52,537 nucleotides of DNA from a bacterium UBP8_UBA817 (GTDB taxonomy: Bacteria > Margulisbacteria > Marinamargulisbacteria > UBA817), in the NCBI GenBank assembly GCA_002296285.1, contig DBHX01000064.1, forward strand, positions 1 to 52,537, in the 5' to 3' direction. The translations under genes were made by a program, and so were the position numbers. Below, piece by piece: positions 26,643 through 34,984 of this stretch. Position 1 is the stretch's first letter. Each line of letters opens with the position of its first letter. The notes below the pieces were generated by a model. The model had not been told where the DNA came from. It was given only the letters and a program-made list of their open reading frames with translations, and made no database searches.

Positions 26643-27739
26643 TGCAAATAATCTGCAATGACATCTGATGCCATTTGATAATGATCAGACAAAGGCGTCC
26701 AATCAAAAGAACGTTGATTAAGTATATCCGACACCTCTCGAGCAATAATGCCTGGATCGTTTGAATCAATAAAATTCGTGGATGCCCCCTCAATTAATCG
26801 ATGCTGTTGTTGAAATCGCTGCTTGGTAGATTGTGGTCCAGAACCAATAAACGATATCAAATGACGTTTGGCATGCATGGCTTGCTCATTGGCCGTACCA
26901 GCAAGTCCAATCACAACACTCGAGACTTGCAATACATCAAAAAACTCATACGATAAACGTGCGATAACCTTTGATTGCGAAAACTTAAAAAAATACCCCT
27001 GATCATCTTTTTCAAGCAACCAAGGCAAATCTTGAATGACCATTTTTAGCTCAGGATACCGAAAATGTGGCGATATCGAAAATACAAATGAACAAGGTTC
27101 ATCCAAGTGCAAGTGTGAAATAACGCGCAGCATCATCGCCATGTTTTGAATCGCTTCTTGACGTGATCCTGGCAATAACGCCATGGTCATTGGTACCCCA
27201 CGTTTAGCATTGGACGTCATTGCATCGAACATCGGGTTCCCAAAAAAACGGGAAGCAATACCTTTGTCTAAAAACCGTTGGTGGGTATCTTCATCACGAG
27301 GAAACACCAATGTTGCCTTGGACCGGATATAGCTTAATTCAAGTCCATAATGTGGAATGGCCCGTTCAGATTTAGCCGTTGGAAAAAAAACAATGGGAAT
27401 CTTAGAATTAACCTCCGCCATAAACAAGGCCAACACATCCCCAACCACCAGCTGAACATCCGCCGACCCTTTGGCCAATGCCTGTCGTTGTTTTTGAAAC
27501 TGCAACAATAAACCCGATCTCAAATCAACCAATACATCACGCAACCGCAACAAAAAGCCACCACTCGGTAACATTGACTGAGACATGCTGGGCTGAATGC
27601 CCAATTGTTGATACGCATTGCCATCACCAACCAAGGGATAAATATCATATCTATAATCATCCTGTCCCAACGCTTGAATAAGGCGAGTGGCAATAACATC
27701 CTCCCCAAAACCATTACTAACCACTCGAATTGTTTTCAT
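26621..27739 (-). CDS. Lipid-A-disaccharide synthase-related protein (LpxB-like glycosyltransferase)
   Basis: A 372-residue GT-B protein resembling the lipid-A-disaccharide-synthase-related family known from Cyanobacteria and Deinococcus rather than canonical LpxB. Visible features include VVSNGFGEDVIATRLI at the N-terminus, VGDVLALFMAE, LLPGSRQEAIQNMAMML in the second domain and GLAGTANEQAM near residue 277. It may transfer a sugar to a lipid, but substrate is unknown. It overlaps gmhB-like upstream by 4 bp and the glycosylase gene downstream by 22 bp, tail to tail. Confidence 0.8.
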   Translation of the reverse strand: MKTIRVVSNGFGEDVIATRLIQALGQDDYRYDIYPLVGDGNAYQQLGIQPSMSQSMLPSGGFLLRLRDVLVDLRSGLLLQFQKQRQALAKGSADVQLVVGDVLALFMAEVNSKIPIVFFPTAKSERAIPHYGLELSYIRSKATLVFPRDEDTHQRFLDKGIASRFFGNPMFDAMTSNAKRGVPMTMALLPGSRQEAIQNMAMMLRVISHLHLDEPCSFVFSISPHFRYPELKMVIQDLPWLLEKDDQGYFFKFSQSKVIARLSYEFFDVLQVSSVVIGLAGTANEQAMHAKRHLISFIGSGPQSTKQRFQQQHRLIEGASTNFIDSNDPGIIAREVSDILNQRSFDWTPLSDHYQMASDVIADYLHQTVLSE

Positions 27740-28293
27740 TGATCTAAAATAAAATGATTCACTATTGAAATCACATCATCACCAATGTAGGTTGGGGAGC
27801 ATCTACCATCCAATTCTGTTTGTTGACCATTGCCGGTTCTAACCAATGCCGATAAAACCCCCGCATTTTTAGCCGCATTGATATCAACCGCTGAATCCCC
27901 AACCATCACCAACTCATCCGCTGTAAAATTAAACTGCCTCATAACCCGTTGAATCATACCTGGATTTGGTTTTCGGTCATGTGATTTTTTTTTATATTTT
28001 CCAACACCATGCTTAGGGTGAAAAGGGCAATAATACGTTTGAGTAATTGGGCAACCCCAGTCATCAAAAAGCCGTTCAATATACCTCTCTACTACAAGAT
28101 AATCATCCTCTGAAAAGTAACCTCGTCCGATACCCGACTGATTGGTTGCAATAAAAATTTGAATATCTCGAGCCTTTAGTAAATGACAAGCCTCCATAAC
28201 CCCCGGATAAACAACAACATCGGTAGGCTTAAATAAATAAGGAACATATTTGATTAACGTGCCATCACGATCGAATATAACCCCCTTAATCAT
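27736..28293 (-). CDS. gmhB: D,D-heptose 1,7-bisphosphate phosphatase-like HAD-IIIA enzyme
   Basis: A 185-residue histidinol-phosphatase/GmhB family phosphatase. HAD motif I is DRDGTL, motif II TNQSGIGRGYF, the conserved Lys/Arg-Lys-Pro is DRKPNPGM, and motif IV is GDSAVDINAAKNAG. The zinc loop begins CPFHPKHGVG but the later two cysteines of typical GmhB are replaced (KYKKKSH), so metal binding there is probably lost. Neighbouring lipid-glycosylation and lipoprotein genes support a role in heptose or surface-sugar synthesis. Histidinol-phosphate phosphatase is an alternative. Confidence 0.75.
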   Translation of the reverse strand: MIKGVIFDRDGTLIKYVPYLFKPTDVVVYPGVMEACHLLKARDIQIFIATNQSGIGRGYFSEDDYLVVERYIERLFDDWGCPITQTYYCPFHPKHGVGKYKKKSHDRKPNPGMIQRVMRQFNFTADELVMVGDSAVDINAAKNAGVLSALVRTGNGQQTELDGRCSPTYIGDDVISIVNHFILDQ

Positions 28294-29203
28294 TGATCTT
28301 TTCGGTTACATTCTCAGTAGCAAGTGCATCGTCTTTTTTAATTTTTGATTTAAAATAACGCCCCACTGATTTTTTTAAATGAACTTTCATGCTTTCAGGA
28401 AAAATAGTCAAATCAGTCGAATCAATGTAATCAAAAACATCATATTCTTCCGAATGATAAGACAAGGTAACTGTGGTTAATAATGCATCAAACAAGGAAG
28501 ACTTAATCGAAAATATTGGACGACTGGGTTGAAAGGTTTTTATTGAATTTTTGGGGGTGTGATTTAATGTTGGGGCAATGCTTGCTGTTGAAATAATTTC
28601 ATAAAAAACCGTCAATGGTATCACCGTATCCCGATTATAGGATTCTTTCTTTAAATGATTTAAATACACCGCTGAAATAACATGTTGATGAGGGGTAATG
28701 GACACCGACGTACTGGGAACATCTTCAGAAACAAACAATAAATAGGTATCCTTTGTCATAAAATGCGAAAACGAATAATAATCAAATTTTGGCCGAACTT
28801 TTCGAAATTCTGTTTGACTGCGATAGTTGGCCGTAGACACCTTTTGAATTGAAATAAACCCTTGTTGATAACGTGAGGACGTCACCACATTTTTTTTCAA
28901 ATCAAAATTTGATACAACGGGCACATTTTTAGATGCAATGCGCTGTATGCCAATGTCCGCTTGTACCCAGCCAATTTTTTCAAATCCTTGATCCAATGCC
29001 AGCCCTTCATAATACGAATAGACCGTTGAAACATTATCCGTGCTAATGAGCGCTGACCAATCATTAACCTCATTCGTAGAAAAATCAAAAGAAAGTAAGG
29101 CTGTCTTAAAAATACTTTTATTTGATTGACTGCTAATATCTTCAGCAACTTTTCCACAACCGACAAGAAAACATAGTAAAAATATTATAAATCGTTGGTA
29201 CAT
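28286..29203 (-). CDS. Lipoprotein of unknown function
   Basis: A 305-residue protein with a lipoprotein signal peptide: hydrophobic FIIFLLCFL then lipobox LVGC, giving a lipidated Cys at about position 16. The mature part has no recognised domain, mixes beta-type segments with Ser/Thr-rich stretches, and ends in a charged tail. It overlaps the gmhB-like gene by 8 bp and heads the lipoprotein-gmhB-lpxB-like unit. Confidence 0.75.
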   Translation of the reverse strand: MYQRFIIFLLCFLVGCGKVAEDISSQSNKSIFKTALLSFDFSTNEVNDWSALISTDNVSTVYSYYEGLALDQGFEKIGWVQADIGIQRIASKNVPVVSNFDLKKNVVTSSRYQQGFISIQKVSTANYRSQTEFRKVRPKFDYYSFSHFMTKDTYLLFVSEDVPSTSVSITPHQHVISAVYLNHLKKESYNRDTVIPLTVFYEIISTASIAPTLNHTPKNSIKTFQPSRPIFSIKSSLFDALLTTVTLSYHSEEYDVFDYIDSTDLTIFPESMKVHLKKSVGRYFKSKIKKDDALATENVTEKIND

Positions 29204-29210
29204 GGTTTTA

Positions 29211-29239
29211 ATTTTAACAAATAAAAAAGAACCGGTTAA
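29211..29239 (-). promoter_or_regulatory. Promoter of the lipoprotein-gmhB-lpxB-like unit
   Basis: TTAACC (29234-29239), a 17-bp spacer, TAAAAT (29211-29216), then 7 nt to the ATG with no ribosome binding site. Confidence 0.5.
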
Positions 29240-29247
29240 TGGGTCAA

Positions 29248-29922
29248 TTACGCAGCGGGGGCAGCTGAATTGCCATCCACATAATAATCACTTGCAATTG
29301 GATCCTTGCTAAATTCATCGGTTTTTATACTGGGGTTATCCACGGACTTAAGACCTGCACGACGCTCAATTTTTTGGAGACCATTAGATAGGGCCTCAAA
29401 GTTTGCCTGAGGTAAAATAACATTGTCATTCACAAAATTCAATATTCCCTCAGCAAGCTGTGATCGCTCATCTTCCGTTTCTTCCAATAGCCGGGGATCA
29501 AGCTGCTCACCAATTGGTAGGCCTTGACCAGATGACGTTAAACTTGACCCTAACAATCCATCCGTATCCTCAACATTGGCCAACCCCATTTCCATGCCCA
29601 ACAACCCTTGTTCTGGCGAATCATTAATGCCCAATGATTCTGGATCTTCAAACAGTTTTTTTGATAATTTTTTTAAATCATTAATAATCTCATCAATTTC
29701 TGGTTTTAACTCCGGCATGTGTTCCGCCATTTCACCCATTAACACGACCATTTTGGAGATGTCTCCTCGCTTTATGCCATCGGAAATAATGGCTTTAATT
29801 AAAGTTAAAATTTGGTTTATTTCATCAATCTGCCCTGCAGACAATCCCAACGGATTATCACTTTTATTTACCTGACCTGATACTTGATTTATAAAGTTTT
29901 GTACAGCACCTAACACGGACAT
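29248..29922 (-). CDS. Acidic 224-residue protein, unknown
   Basis: Not recognised. The N-terminal half is helical (SAGQIDEINQILTLIKAIISDGIKRGD, ELKPEIDEIINDLKKLSKKLF); the second half is acidic and Gly/Ser-rich and ends DYYVDGNSAAPAA. No signal peptide or membrane segment is present, so it is cytoplasmic or exported by a signal-less route. It has one of the strongest ribosome binding sites here (AGGAGG) and an upstream block shared with the 40.8 kb genes that resembles a sigma-28 promoter. A role as a structural protein or substrate of a flagellar-type exporter is possible but unproven. Confidence 0.65.
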   Translation of the reverse strand: MSVLGAVQNFINQVSGQVNKSDNPLGLSAGQIDEINQILTLIKAIISDGIKRGDISKMVVLMGEMAEHMPELKPEIDEIINDLKKLSKKLFEDPESLGINDSPEQGLLGMEMGLANVEDTDGLLGSSLTSSGQGLPIGEQLDPRLLEETEDERSQLAEGILNFVNDNVILPQANFEALSNGLQKIERRAGLKSVDNPSIKTDEFSKDPIASDYYVDGNSAAPAA

Positions 29923-29942
29923 AATTAGCCCTCCTAATTATA

Positions 29943-29970
29943 GTATCGACAATTTCTATTAAATATATGC
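29943..29970 (-). promoter_or_regulatory. Sigma-28-like promoter of the 29.9 kb acidic protein gene
   Basis: GCATA, then GTCGATACT with 17 nt between the blocks. The same blocks with identical spacing occur before the 40855 gene. GTCGATAC matches 6 of 8 bases of the sigma-28 -10 GCCGATAA; the -35 (CATA) is a poor match to TAAA. Confidence 0.45.
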
Positions 29971-30012
29971 AATAATTTTTTTTGATCTATTTATTTTTAT
30001 CTCACATAATTT

Positions 30013-30018
30013 TATCAT
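30013..30018 (+). promoter_or_regulatory. -10 element directly before the DUF1653 gene
   Basis: TATCAT ends 8 nt before the ATG at 30027; no Shine-Dalgarno and no clear -35. Confidence 0.35.
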
Positions 30019-30026
30019 AAATAATT

Positions 30027-30281
30027 ATGATTAAACTTGGAAAATATCAACATTACAAAGGGCTTGATTATGAAGTCATCGGACTGGCACACGATACAGA
30101 AACCCGATCTCCATTAGTGCTCTATAAGCCCCTCTACCGCGTCCCAGATTTAGAGAAACAATACGACAATAACGTTATATTTGCTCGGCCATTGGCCATG
30201 TTCAAAGAATCGGTGATTGTAAATGGCACATCCATAGAACGATTTAAGCTTATAGATCCCCTGAACGAATCTCAGACTTAA
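30027..30281 (+). CDS. DUF1653 domain protein
   Basis: An 84-residue protein matching the DUF1653 pattern: GKYQHYKGLDYEVIGLAHDTETRSPLVLYKPLY, then ARPLAMFKESV and IERFKLI. These small single-domain proteins are widespread and their function is unknown. The 3' end overlaps tgt tail to tail by 32 bp, so both mRNAs share complementary ends. Confidence 0.85.
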   Translation: MIKLGKYQHYKGLDYEVIGLAHDTETRSPLVLYKPLYRVPDLEKQYDNNVIFARPLAMFKESVIVNGTSIERFKLIDPLNESQT

Positions 30282-31317
30282 TCGATTCAATCAATTGAAA
30301 TACAAATGCAATATTGTGAATTGATAATAATGTCGCCCCCAAAGCTTCATTGGCCATATTCAAATGACGAATATAAGCTCGGGAATACTGCTTACAAACC
30401 GGGCACTGACAAGCACTGTCCAATGGTTCAGAATCATCCTGAAATTGGGCATTTCGAATATTTTTTTTCCCTTCATTAGTAAAAAAGTTTCCATGGCGTG
30501 CCAAACGGGTTGGCGCCACACAGTCAAACATATCAATGCCAGATTTTATGGCGGCTCTAAAATTTTCTGGCAATCCTACCCCCATCAAATATCGAGGTTT
30601 ATCTTTGGGCAATAATTGAGCGGTGTAATCGGTCATTTCATTCAATATTTCAAGCGGCTCACCAACACTTAAACCACCAATGGAAAACCCTGAAAAGTCA
30701 TGTTGAGTTAATGCCTCAGCACTTAATTTTCGAGAGGATTTAAATGTCCCACCCTGAACCAAACCAAACAATAACTGATCATTTGGGTTTTTCTGCCAGT
30801 AATCAAATGCTTCTTTTTCCCAACGATGCGTAATGGCCATATCATGATCAACTTGTTCTTGAGTGCTAGGGTACGGGGTACAAATATCCAAAGGCATCAT
30901 AATATCACTGCCCAAATTTCGTTGAATATCAATTACTCGCTTTGGTGTTAGTCGATGCTTTGACCCATCCAAATGAGATTTAAACGTGACGCCATCGGGT
31001 TCAATGGTTCGTTGATTTTGAAGTGAAAACACCTGAAACCCACCAGAATCCGTTAAAATGGGCTTTTGCCAATTCATAAAATGATGAAGCCCTCCTAAAG
31101 CACGTATCCGTTCACTTGTTGGCCTTAAATTTAAATGATACACATTCCCTAAAATGATTTGGGTTTGGAGGTCATGCAAGGCATCCACTGGCACACCTTT
31201 TACCGTAGCTTGAGTACCAACAGGCATAAAGACGGGCGTTTCTATGGGGCCGTGTGCGGTATGCAGTACTCCCAAACGGGCATTGGATTTCTTCGATTGT
31301 ACAGTTATTTCAAACAC
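30250..31317 (-). CDS. tgt: tRNA-guanine transglycosylase
   Basis: Tgt exchanges G34 for preQ1 in tRNAs with GUN anticodons, a step of queuosine synthesis. The ~355-residue protein has TPVFMPVGTQATVKG, the catalytic-site DSGGFQVFSL, GGLSVGEP, DMFDCVAPTRLARHG with the nucleophilic Asp, and the zinc site CQCPVCKQYSRAYIRHL. I take GTG 31317, which overlaps the upstream stop as TAGTG and gives a family-like N-terminus; an ATG at 31335 lies inside the upstream gene. Last gene of mreB-hemW-UbiA-like-tgt. Confidence 0.95.
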   Translation of the reverse strand: MFEITVQSKKSNARLGVLHTAHGPIETPVFMPVGTQATVKGVPVDALHDLQTQIILGNVYHLNLRPTSERIRALGGLHHFMNWQKPILTDSGGFQVFSLQNQRTIEPDGVTFKSHLDGSKHRLTPKRVIDIQRNLGSDIMMPLDICTPYPSTQEQVDHDMAITHRWEKEAFDYWQKNPNDQLLFGLVQGGTFKSSRKLSAEALTQHDFSGFSIGGLSVGEPLEILNEMTDYTAQLLPKDKPRYLMGVGLPENFRAAIKSGIDMFDCVAPTRLARHGNFFTNEGKKNIRNAQFQDDSEPLDSACQCPVCKQYSRAYIRHLNMANEALGATLLSIHNIAFVFQLIESIKSEIRSGDL

Positions 31318-32036
31318 TAGACCATTAAACCACAAGCCACCAAAAATGGTAACGCATAAATAAGTTCCCCGAACTCATACCAGTACGCCAATCGCTTGGA
31401 ATAGAGAAGCAATGGCACATACAATAACGGCCCCAAAGCAAAAACAGTGACCAACCACCAATAAGGTAAAGCAATCATTACCAAACCAACACCCATCATC
31501 GAACAAAACAGGCATACCCACAGCAGCAAAGGGAGCTTGGTTTCAATGGCGGCATGAACGCATAAATTCAACAGGGTTAATGCAAAAATAAATCCATAAA
31601 TGACGATTGATATTACCGGCAATCCAGCCACCATTACCCAACTAAAAACAGCTGCAACCACCAATGGCTTAATGCATCGGTACCATTTAAAGTACAACAA
31701 GGCTAAATGAGCAACACAACAAATGCCACCATACAACAACCGAAACTTAATTGGCATGTTAAATTGTAACCAACAATACATGCTCATGCTTCCCAAAATA
31801 ATGCAAGACACCATCATCCACCATGGATAACGGGAATACAAAAGATGTCGAAAAGATTGGGAACCGGCATCAATTCGAGCATCAACCAACCGATCAATCA
31901 TGTAAAATAACGACGTTGCCATTGAGATTCCCAGCAAATAATAAGAAGAGATCCCACCCATCATTTGCTGTAAAAATAACTGCACAGCTAGCACACAAAA
32001 CACGGTATCCAATCCAAACCAACGAATAAATATCAT
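31317..32036 (-). CDS. UbiA-like polytopic membrane protein
   Basis: A 239-residue protein with about seven to eight membrane segments. MIDRLVDARID near residues 46-56 resembles the first Asp-rich motif of UbiA prenyltransferases, and a Lys/Arg-containing cytoplasmic segment (KWYRCIKP) follows, but the second Asp-rich motif is weak (YEFGELIYALP region). It could be a divergent prenyltransferase acting on an aromatic acceptor, or a degenerate relative. It lies between hemW and tgt in the same operon. Confidence 0.5.
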   Translation of the reverse strand: MIFIRWFGLDTVFCVLAVQLFLQQMMGGISSYYLLGISMATSLFYMIDRLVDARIDAGSQSFRHLLYSRYPWWMMVSCIILGSMSMYCWLQFNMPIKFRLLYGGICCVAHLALLYFKWYRCIKPLVVAAVFSWVMVAGLPVISIVIYGFIFALTLLNLCVHAAIETKLPLLLWVCLFCSMMGVGLVMIALPYWWLVTVFALGPLLYVPLLLYSKRLAYWYEFGELIYALPFLVACGLMV

Positions 32037-32054
32037 AACAAGTGCTTTGAAGAT

Positions 32055-33158
32055 TTAAATAAAATAGCCCAAGACTTCATCCAATACCAAAAACCCCTGA
32101 TGGGTAATCATAAAGGCATCATCTGAGACATCCAATACTCCCAAATCAGCCATTTTACGTAATTCATTTGAAAACTGATGCGGCACATCAATACCAAACT
32201 GTTGAAAAATATCCTTAAATACCAACGGTTGACGTAAGCGTAAGCGTGCACCAATGTAATCCGACCAACCATTCAACTCAGCATTGGCAATGGCCATTGG
32301 CAATTGATTCAAATACCGCTCAATATCAGGCATGTTTTCATACCTCCGACCATCAAAAAAACTATGCGCCCCGGCCCCCAATCCAATGGTTGGTTGTGAC
32401 AATAAATACTTTGTATTATGCACAGACATATGGTCAGGCTGACAAAAATTCGATACCTCATAATGCTCATAGCCATTGTCAAGCATCACCTGTTGAATCA
32501 ACTGATACTGATCCGCTTGATGGTCATCACTAATCGTTAACCCCTGTTCACTAAATGGGGTATTCGGTTCAATGGCCAACGCATAAATGGCCAAATGATT
32601 AAAATCATACTGAAGAAATGTAGAGAGTGACGCCATTAATTGATGATTTGTTTGGACAGGGTGCCCAAAAATAATGTCGACGTTTATATTATTTATCCCA
32701 ACATCAGCCACTTGATCAATAAAAATGAAAGTATCACGTACGGTATGATTGCGACCATACTCATCCAGCACCGCTTGATTAAACGACTGAGCACCAATAC
32801 TCAAACGGTTCACGCCCATCTGTTCAAAAAACACTAACTTTGATTGAGCATGCACTCCCGGATTTACCTCCATGGTAAATTCACTGTTATTTAAAACATC
32901 AAAAGAATCATGAATCGTTGCCACAATTTGTTCAAAAGTGGTTTTACTCAACACATTGGGCGTCCCACCGCCAAAATAAATGGTATCAATAGAAAGTCGG
33001 CCATACCGTTGGAGATACGAATCAATTTCAGCCAATACATTTTTTAAAAATACTGACTCTAATTCTTTATTAACAGGAACCTTATAAAACGCGCAATACG
33101 GACATAACTTCATGCAAAAGGGCACATGAATATACAAGCCAACAGGAACCGTACACAA
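32055..33158 (-). CDS. hemW: Radical SAM heme chaperone HemW
   Basis: A 367-residue radical SAM protein of the HemW type, related to oxygen-independent coproporphyrinogen III oxidase. The cluster-binding C-x3-C-x2-C is CMKLCPYC near residue 15, preceded by YIHVPF. Further signatures are IYFGGGTPNVLS, FTMEVNPG, NRLSIGAQSFNQAVL and GAGAHSF. HemW proteins are thought to handle heme rather than make it; the family boundary with HemN is the main doubt. The start appears to be TTG 33158, 5 bp after mreB. Confidence 0.9.
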   Translation of the reverse strand: MCTVPVGLYIHVPFCMKLCPYCAFYKVPVNKELESVFLKNVLAEIDSYLQRYGRLSIDTIYFGGGTPNVLSKTTFEQIVATIHDSFDVLNNSEFTMEVNPGVHAQSKLVFFEQMGVNRLSIGAQSFNQAVLDEYGRNHTVRDTFIFIDQVADVGINNINVDIIFGHPVQTNHQLMASLSTFLQYDFNHLAIYALAIEPNTPFSEQGLTISDDHQADQYQLIQQVMLDNGYEHYEVSNFCQPDHMSVHNTKYLLSQPTIGLGAGAHSFFDGRRYENMPDIERYLNQLPMAIANAELNGWSDYIGARLRLRQPLVFKDIFQQFGIDVPHQFSNELRKMADLGVLDVSDDAFMITHQGFLVLDEVLGYFI

Positions 33159-33163
33159 TGGAA

Positions 33164-34201
33164 TTAATCAGTAATAAGTGCTTTTTTAAAGACTTCGATC
33201 TCATCCAATGCTTTACCTGTTCCTAAGGCAACACATTTTAAAGGATCTTCAGCAATGCGTGTCACAATATTGGTTTGGTCTTGAATATGACGATCCAAAC
33301 CTTTTAATAACGCGCCCCCACCAGCAAGGGTAATGCCTAAATCCATAATATCAGATGATAATTCAGGTGGTGTCTTTTCAAGTGTTTGACGAATGCCATC
33401 CACAATGGTCGAAATGGTATCTTTGAGGGCTTCCCGGATCTCAATGGAGGTAAATGTAAATGTTTTTGGCAATCCGGATACAAGATCACGACCTCTTACT
33501 TCCATTGACTTTTCTTCTTCACACTCTGCCGCTGATCCCAATTGAATTTTCACATCTTCTGCGGTTCTTTCACCAATCAATAATCGGTAATTTTCTCGGC
33601 AATGGGAAATAATGGCTTCATCCATTTCATCACCAGCGACTCGAATCGACTTGGCGACAACAATCCCACCCAAAGAAATAATCGCAACCTCAGTCGTACC
33701 ACCACCAATATCGACAACCATGCTACCAGACGGCTCAGATACTGGTAAAGATGCACCAATCGCTGCCGCCATTGGCTCCTCCAACAAATACGCTTCTCTG
33801 GCACCCGCTTGGTATGCGGCATCCAATACTGCCCGTTTTTCCACACCAGTAATCCCTGAAGGAATACCAATAATAATGCGAGGCTTCGCAAAAAATAACC
33901 GCCGATCCAATGCTTTACGAATAAAATGTTTCAGCATTGTTTCAGTAATATCAAAATCCGCAATCACGCCATCACGTAAGGGGCGAACGGCAACAACATT
34001 TCCTGGAGTTCGACCAATCATGCGCTTAGCATCATCCCCAACAGCAAGCACCAAATTTTTCTTTGAATCTAAAGCAACAACAGATGGCTCCTGAATCACC
34101 ACTCCTTTGCCACGAACAAAAACCAATACATTGGCCGTGCCTAAATCAATACCTAAATCACAATTTAGTGAGGGAAAAAGCTTTATTAACGCTCTACGCA
34201 T
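33164..34201 (-). CDS. mreB: Rod shape-determining protein MreB
   Basis: MreB is the bacterial actin that guides lateral wall synthesis. The 345-residue protein has the actin-fold phosphate-1 motif DLGIDLGTANVLVFVRGKG, VAVRPLRDGVIADFD, the phosphate-2 motif VVDIGGGTTEVAIISL and the adenosine loop GITLAGGGALLKGLD. It predicts a rod-shaped or curved cell. An AAGGAG site precedes the ATG. mreC and mreD do not follow; instead hemW does. Confidence 0.97.
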   Translation of the reverse strand: MRRALIKLFPSLNCDLGIDLGTANVLVFVRGKGVVIQEPSVVALDSKKNLVLAVGDDAKRMIGRTPGNVVAVRPLRDGVIADFDITETMLKHFIRKALDRRLFFAKPRIIIGIPSGITGVEKRAVLDAAYQAGAREAYLLEEPMAAAIGASLPVSEPSGSMVVDIGGGTTEVAIISLGGIVVAKSIRVAGDEMDEAIISHCRENYRLLIGERTAEDVKIQLGSAAECEEEKSMEVRGRDLVSGLPKTFTFTSIEIREALKDTISTIVDGIRQTLEKTPPELSSDIMDLGITLAGGGALLKGLDRHIQDQTNIVTRIAEDPLKCVALGTGKALDEIEVFKKALITD

Positions 34202-34228
34202 GAAAGACTCCTTAACAGTGTTAAAAAA

Positions 34229-34237
34229 ATTATAACA
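34229..34237 (-). promoter_or_regulatory. Extended -10 promoter of mreB operon
   Basis: TGTTATAAT, an extended -10 (TG-N-TATAAT), with a weak TTTTCG 17 bp upstream. The leader contains AAGGAG before the ATG. Confidence 0.55.
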
Positions 34238-34269
34238 GATGCAGGATTCTACGAAAAGGATAAATCGTA

Positions 34270-34917
34270 TTAAGGAACAACAGCAACCTTGCCACGACCA
34301 ATCACTTTTCCTTCAAAAATAAAGATATAAAAATAAACCCCTGCCGACATCTCATACCCATTTAATTCAGACTTATTAAACGCAATGGTATTCTGCCTAG
34401 CTTGCCCACAACTGCTATTTGCAGCACAAGCTTTTTTCCAAATTCGCCGACCAAATATATCATACATTTGAATTTCAATATCCATTGGCTGAGACAAAAT
34501 ATAATGAAGCGTACCACCAGACTCACCCGTTTCTTTATTTATGTTAGAAAATCGAAATGGGTTTGGATAAAACAACGGATCCCCTTGCAATTCTTTTGGG
34601 CCATCCGCCAACATATTAATATCTTTCACAGAAACACTACCATCAGCTGAATCAAATAAGAAGTTATTAAATGCCACACGCATTACGACAACATCGTCAC
34701 TGTAACTTAATCCGCTATTAACAAACCAAAAACCCAGCACGTCCAATCGATTATTTTCACTGGATGCAATAACATTTGATTTATTAACGAGCCCAGCCGC
34801 AGAGGATGTTTGTATGGCAGAATTAACATCATATGAAGAAACTTTAACACTTGAATAACTCATGGATGTTAATATCATGAACGATAAAATTAAACACAAT
34901 AATCGTAAATTCGGCAT
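34270..34917 (-). CDS. Secreted protein with FlgD-like / sorting-type C-terminal domain
   Basis: A 215-residue protein with a signal peptide (LRLLCLILSFMILTSMSYS). The last ~95 residues contain FYPNPFRFS, TLHYILSQPMDIEIQMYDIFGRRIWK and GYEMSAGVYFYIFIFEGKVIGRGKVAVV. This is the Ig-like module seen in FlgD C-termini and in type IX-type sorting domains. A pair of Cys residues lies near the middle of that module. The rest is unrecognised. A strong GGGGGA ribosome binding site precedes the ATG. Whether this module serves for export, anchoring or capping is not clear. Confidence 0.65.
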   Translation of the reverse strand: MPNLRLLCLILSFMILTSMSYSSVKVSSYDVNSAIQTSSAAGLVNKSNVIASSENNRLDVLGFWFVNSGLSYSDDVVVMRVAFNNFLFDSADGSVSVKDINMLADGPKELQGDPLFYPNPFRFSNINKETGESGGTLHYILSQPMDIEIQMYDIFGRRIWKKACAANSSCGQARQNTIAFNKSELNGYEMSAGVYFYIFIFEGKVIGRGKVAVVP

Positions 34918-34984
34918 GTTTCCCCCTATACAAACAATATTCCCTATTTAGCTAAACTCAAAACATCGAAGAATTTTAATGCAT

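Noticed and set aside
33612..34094. 160-codon open frame antisense to mreB
   Set aside because: Fully inside the conserved mreB gene; Ser/Thr-rich composition is that of a reverse-complement shadow.
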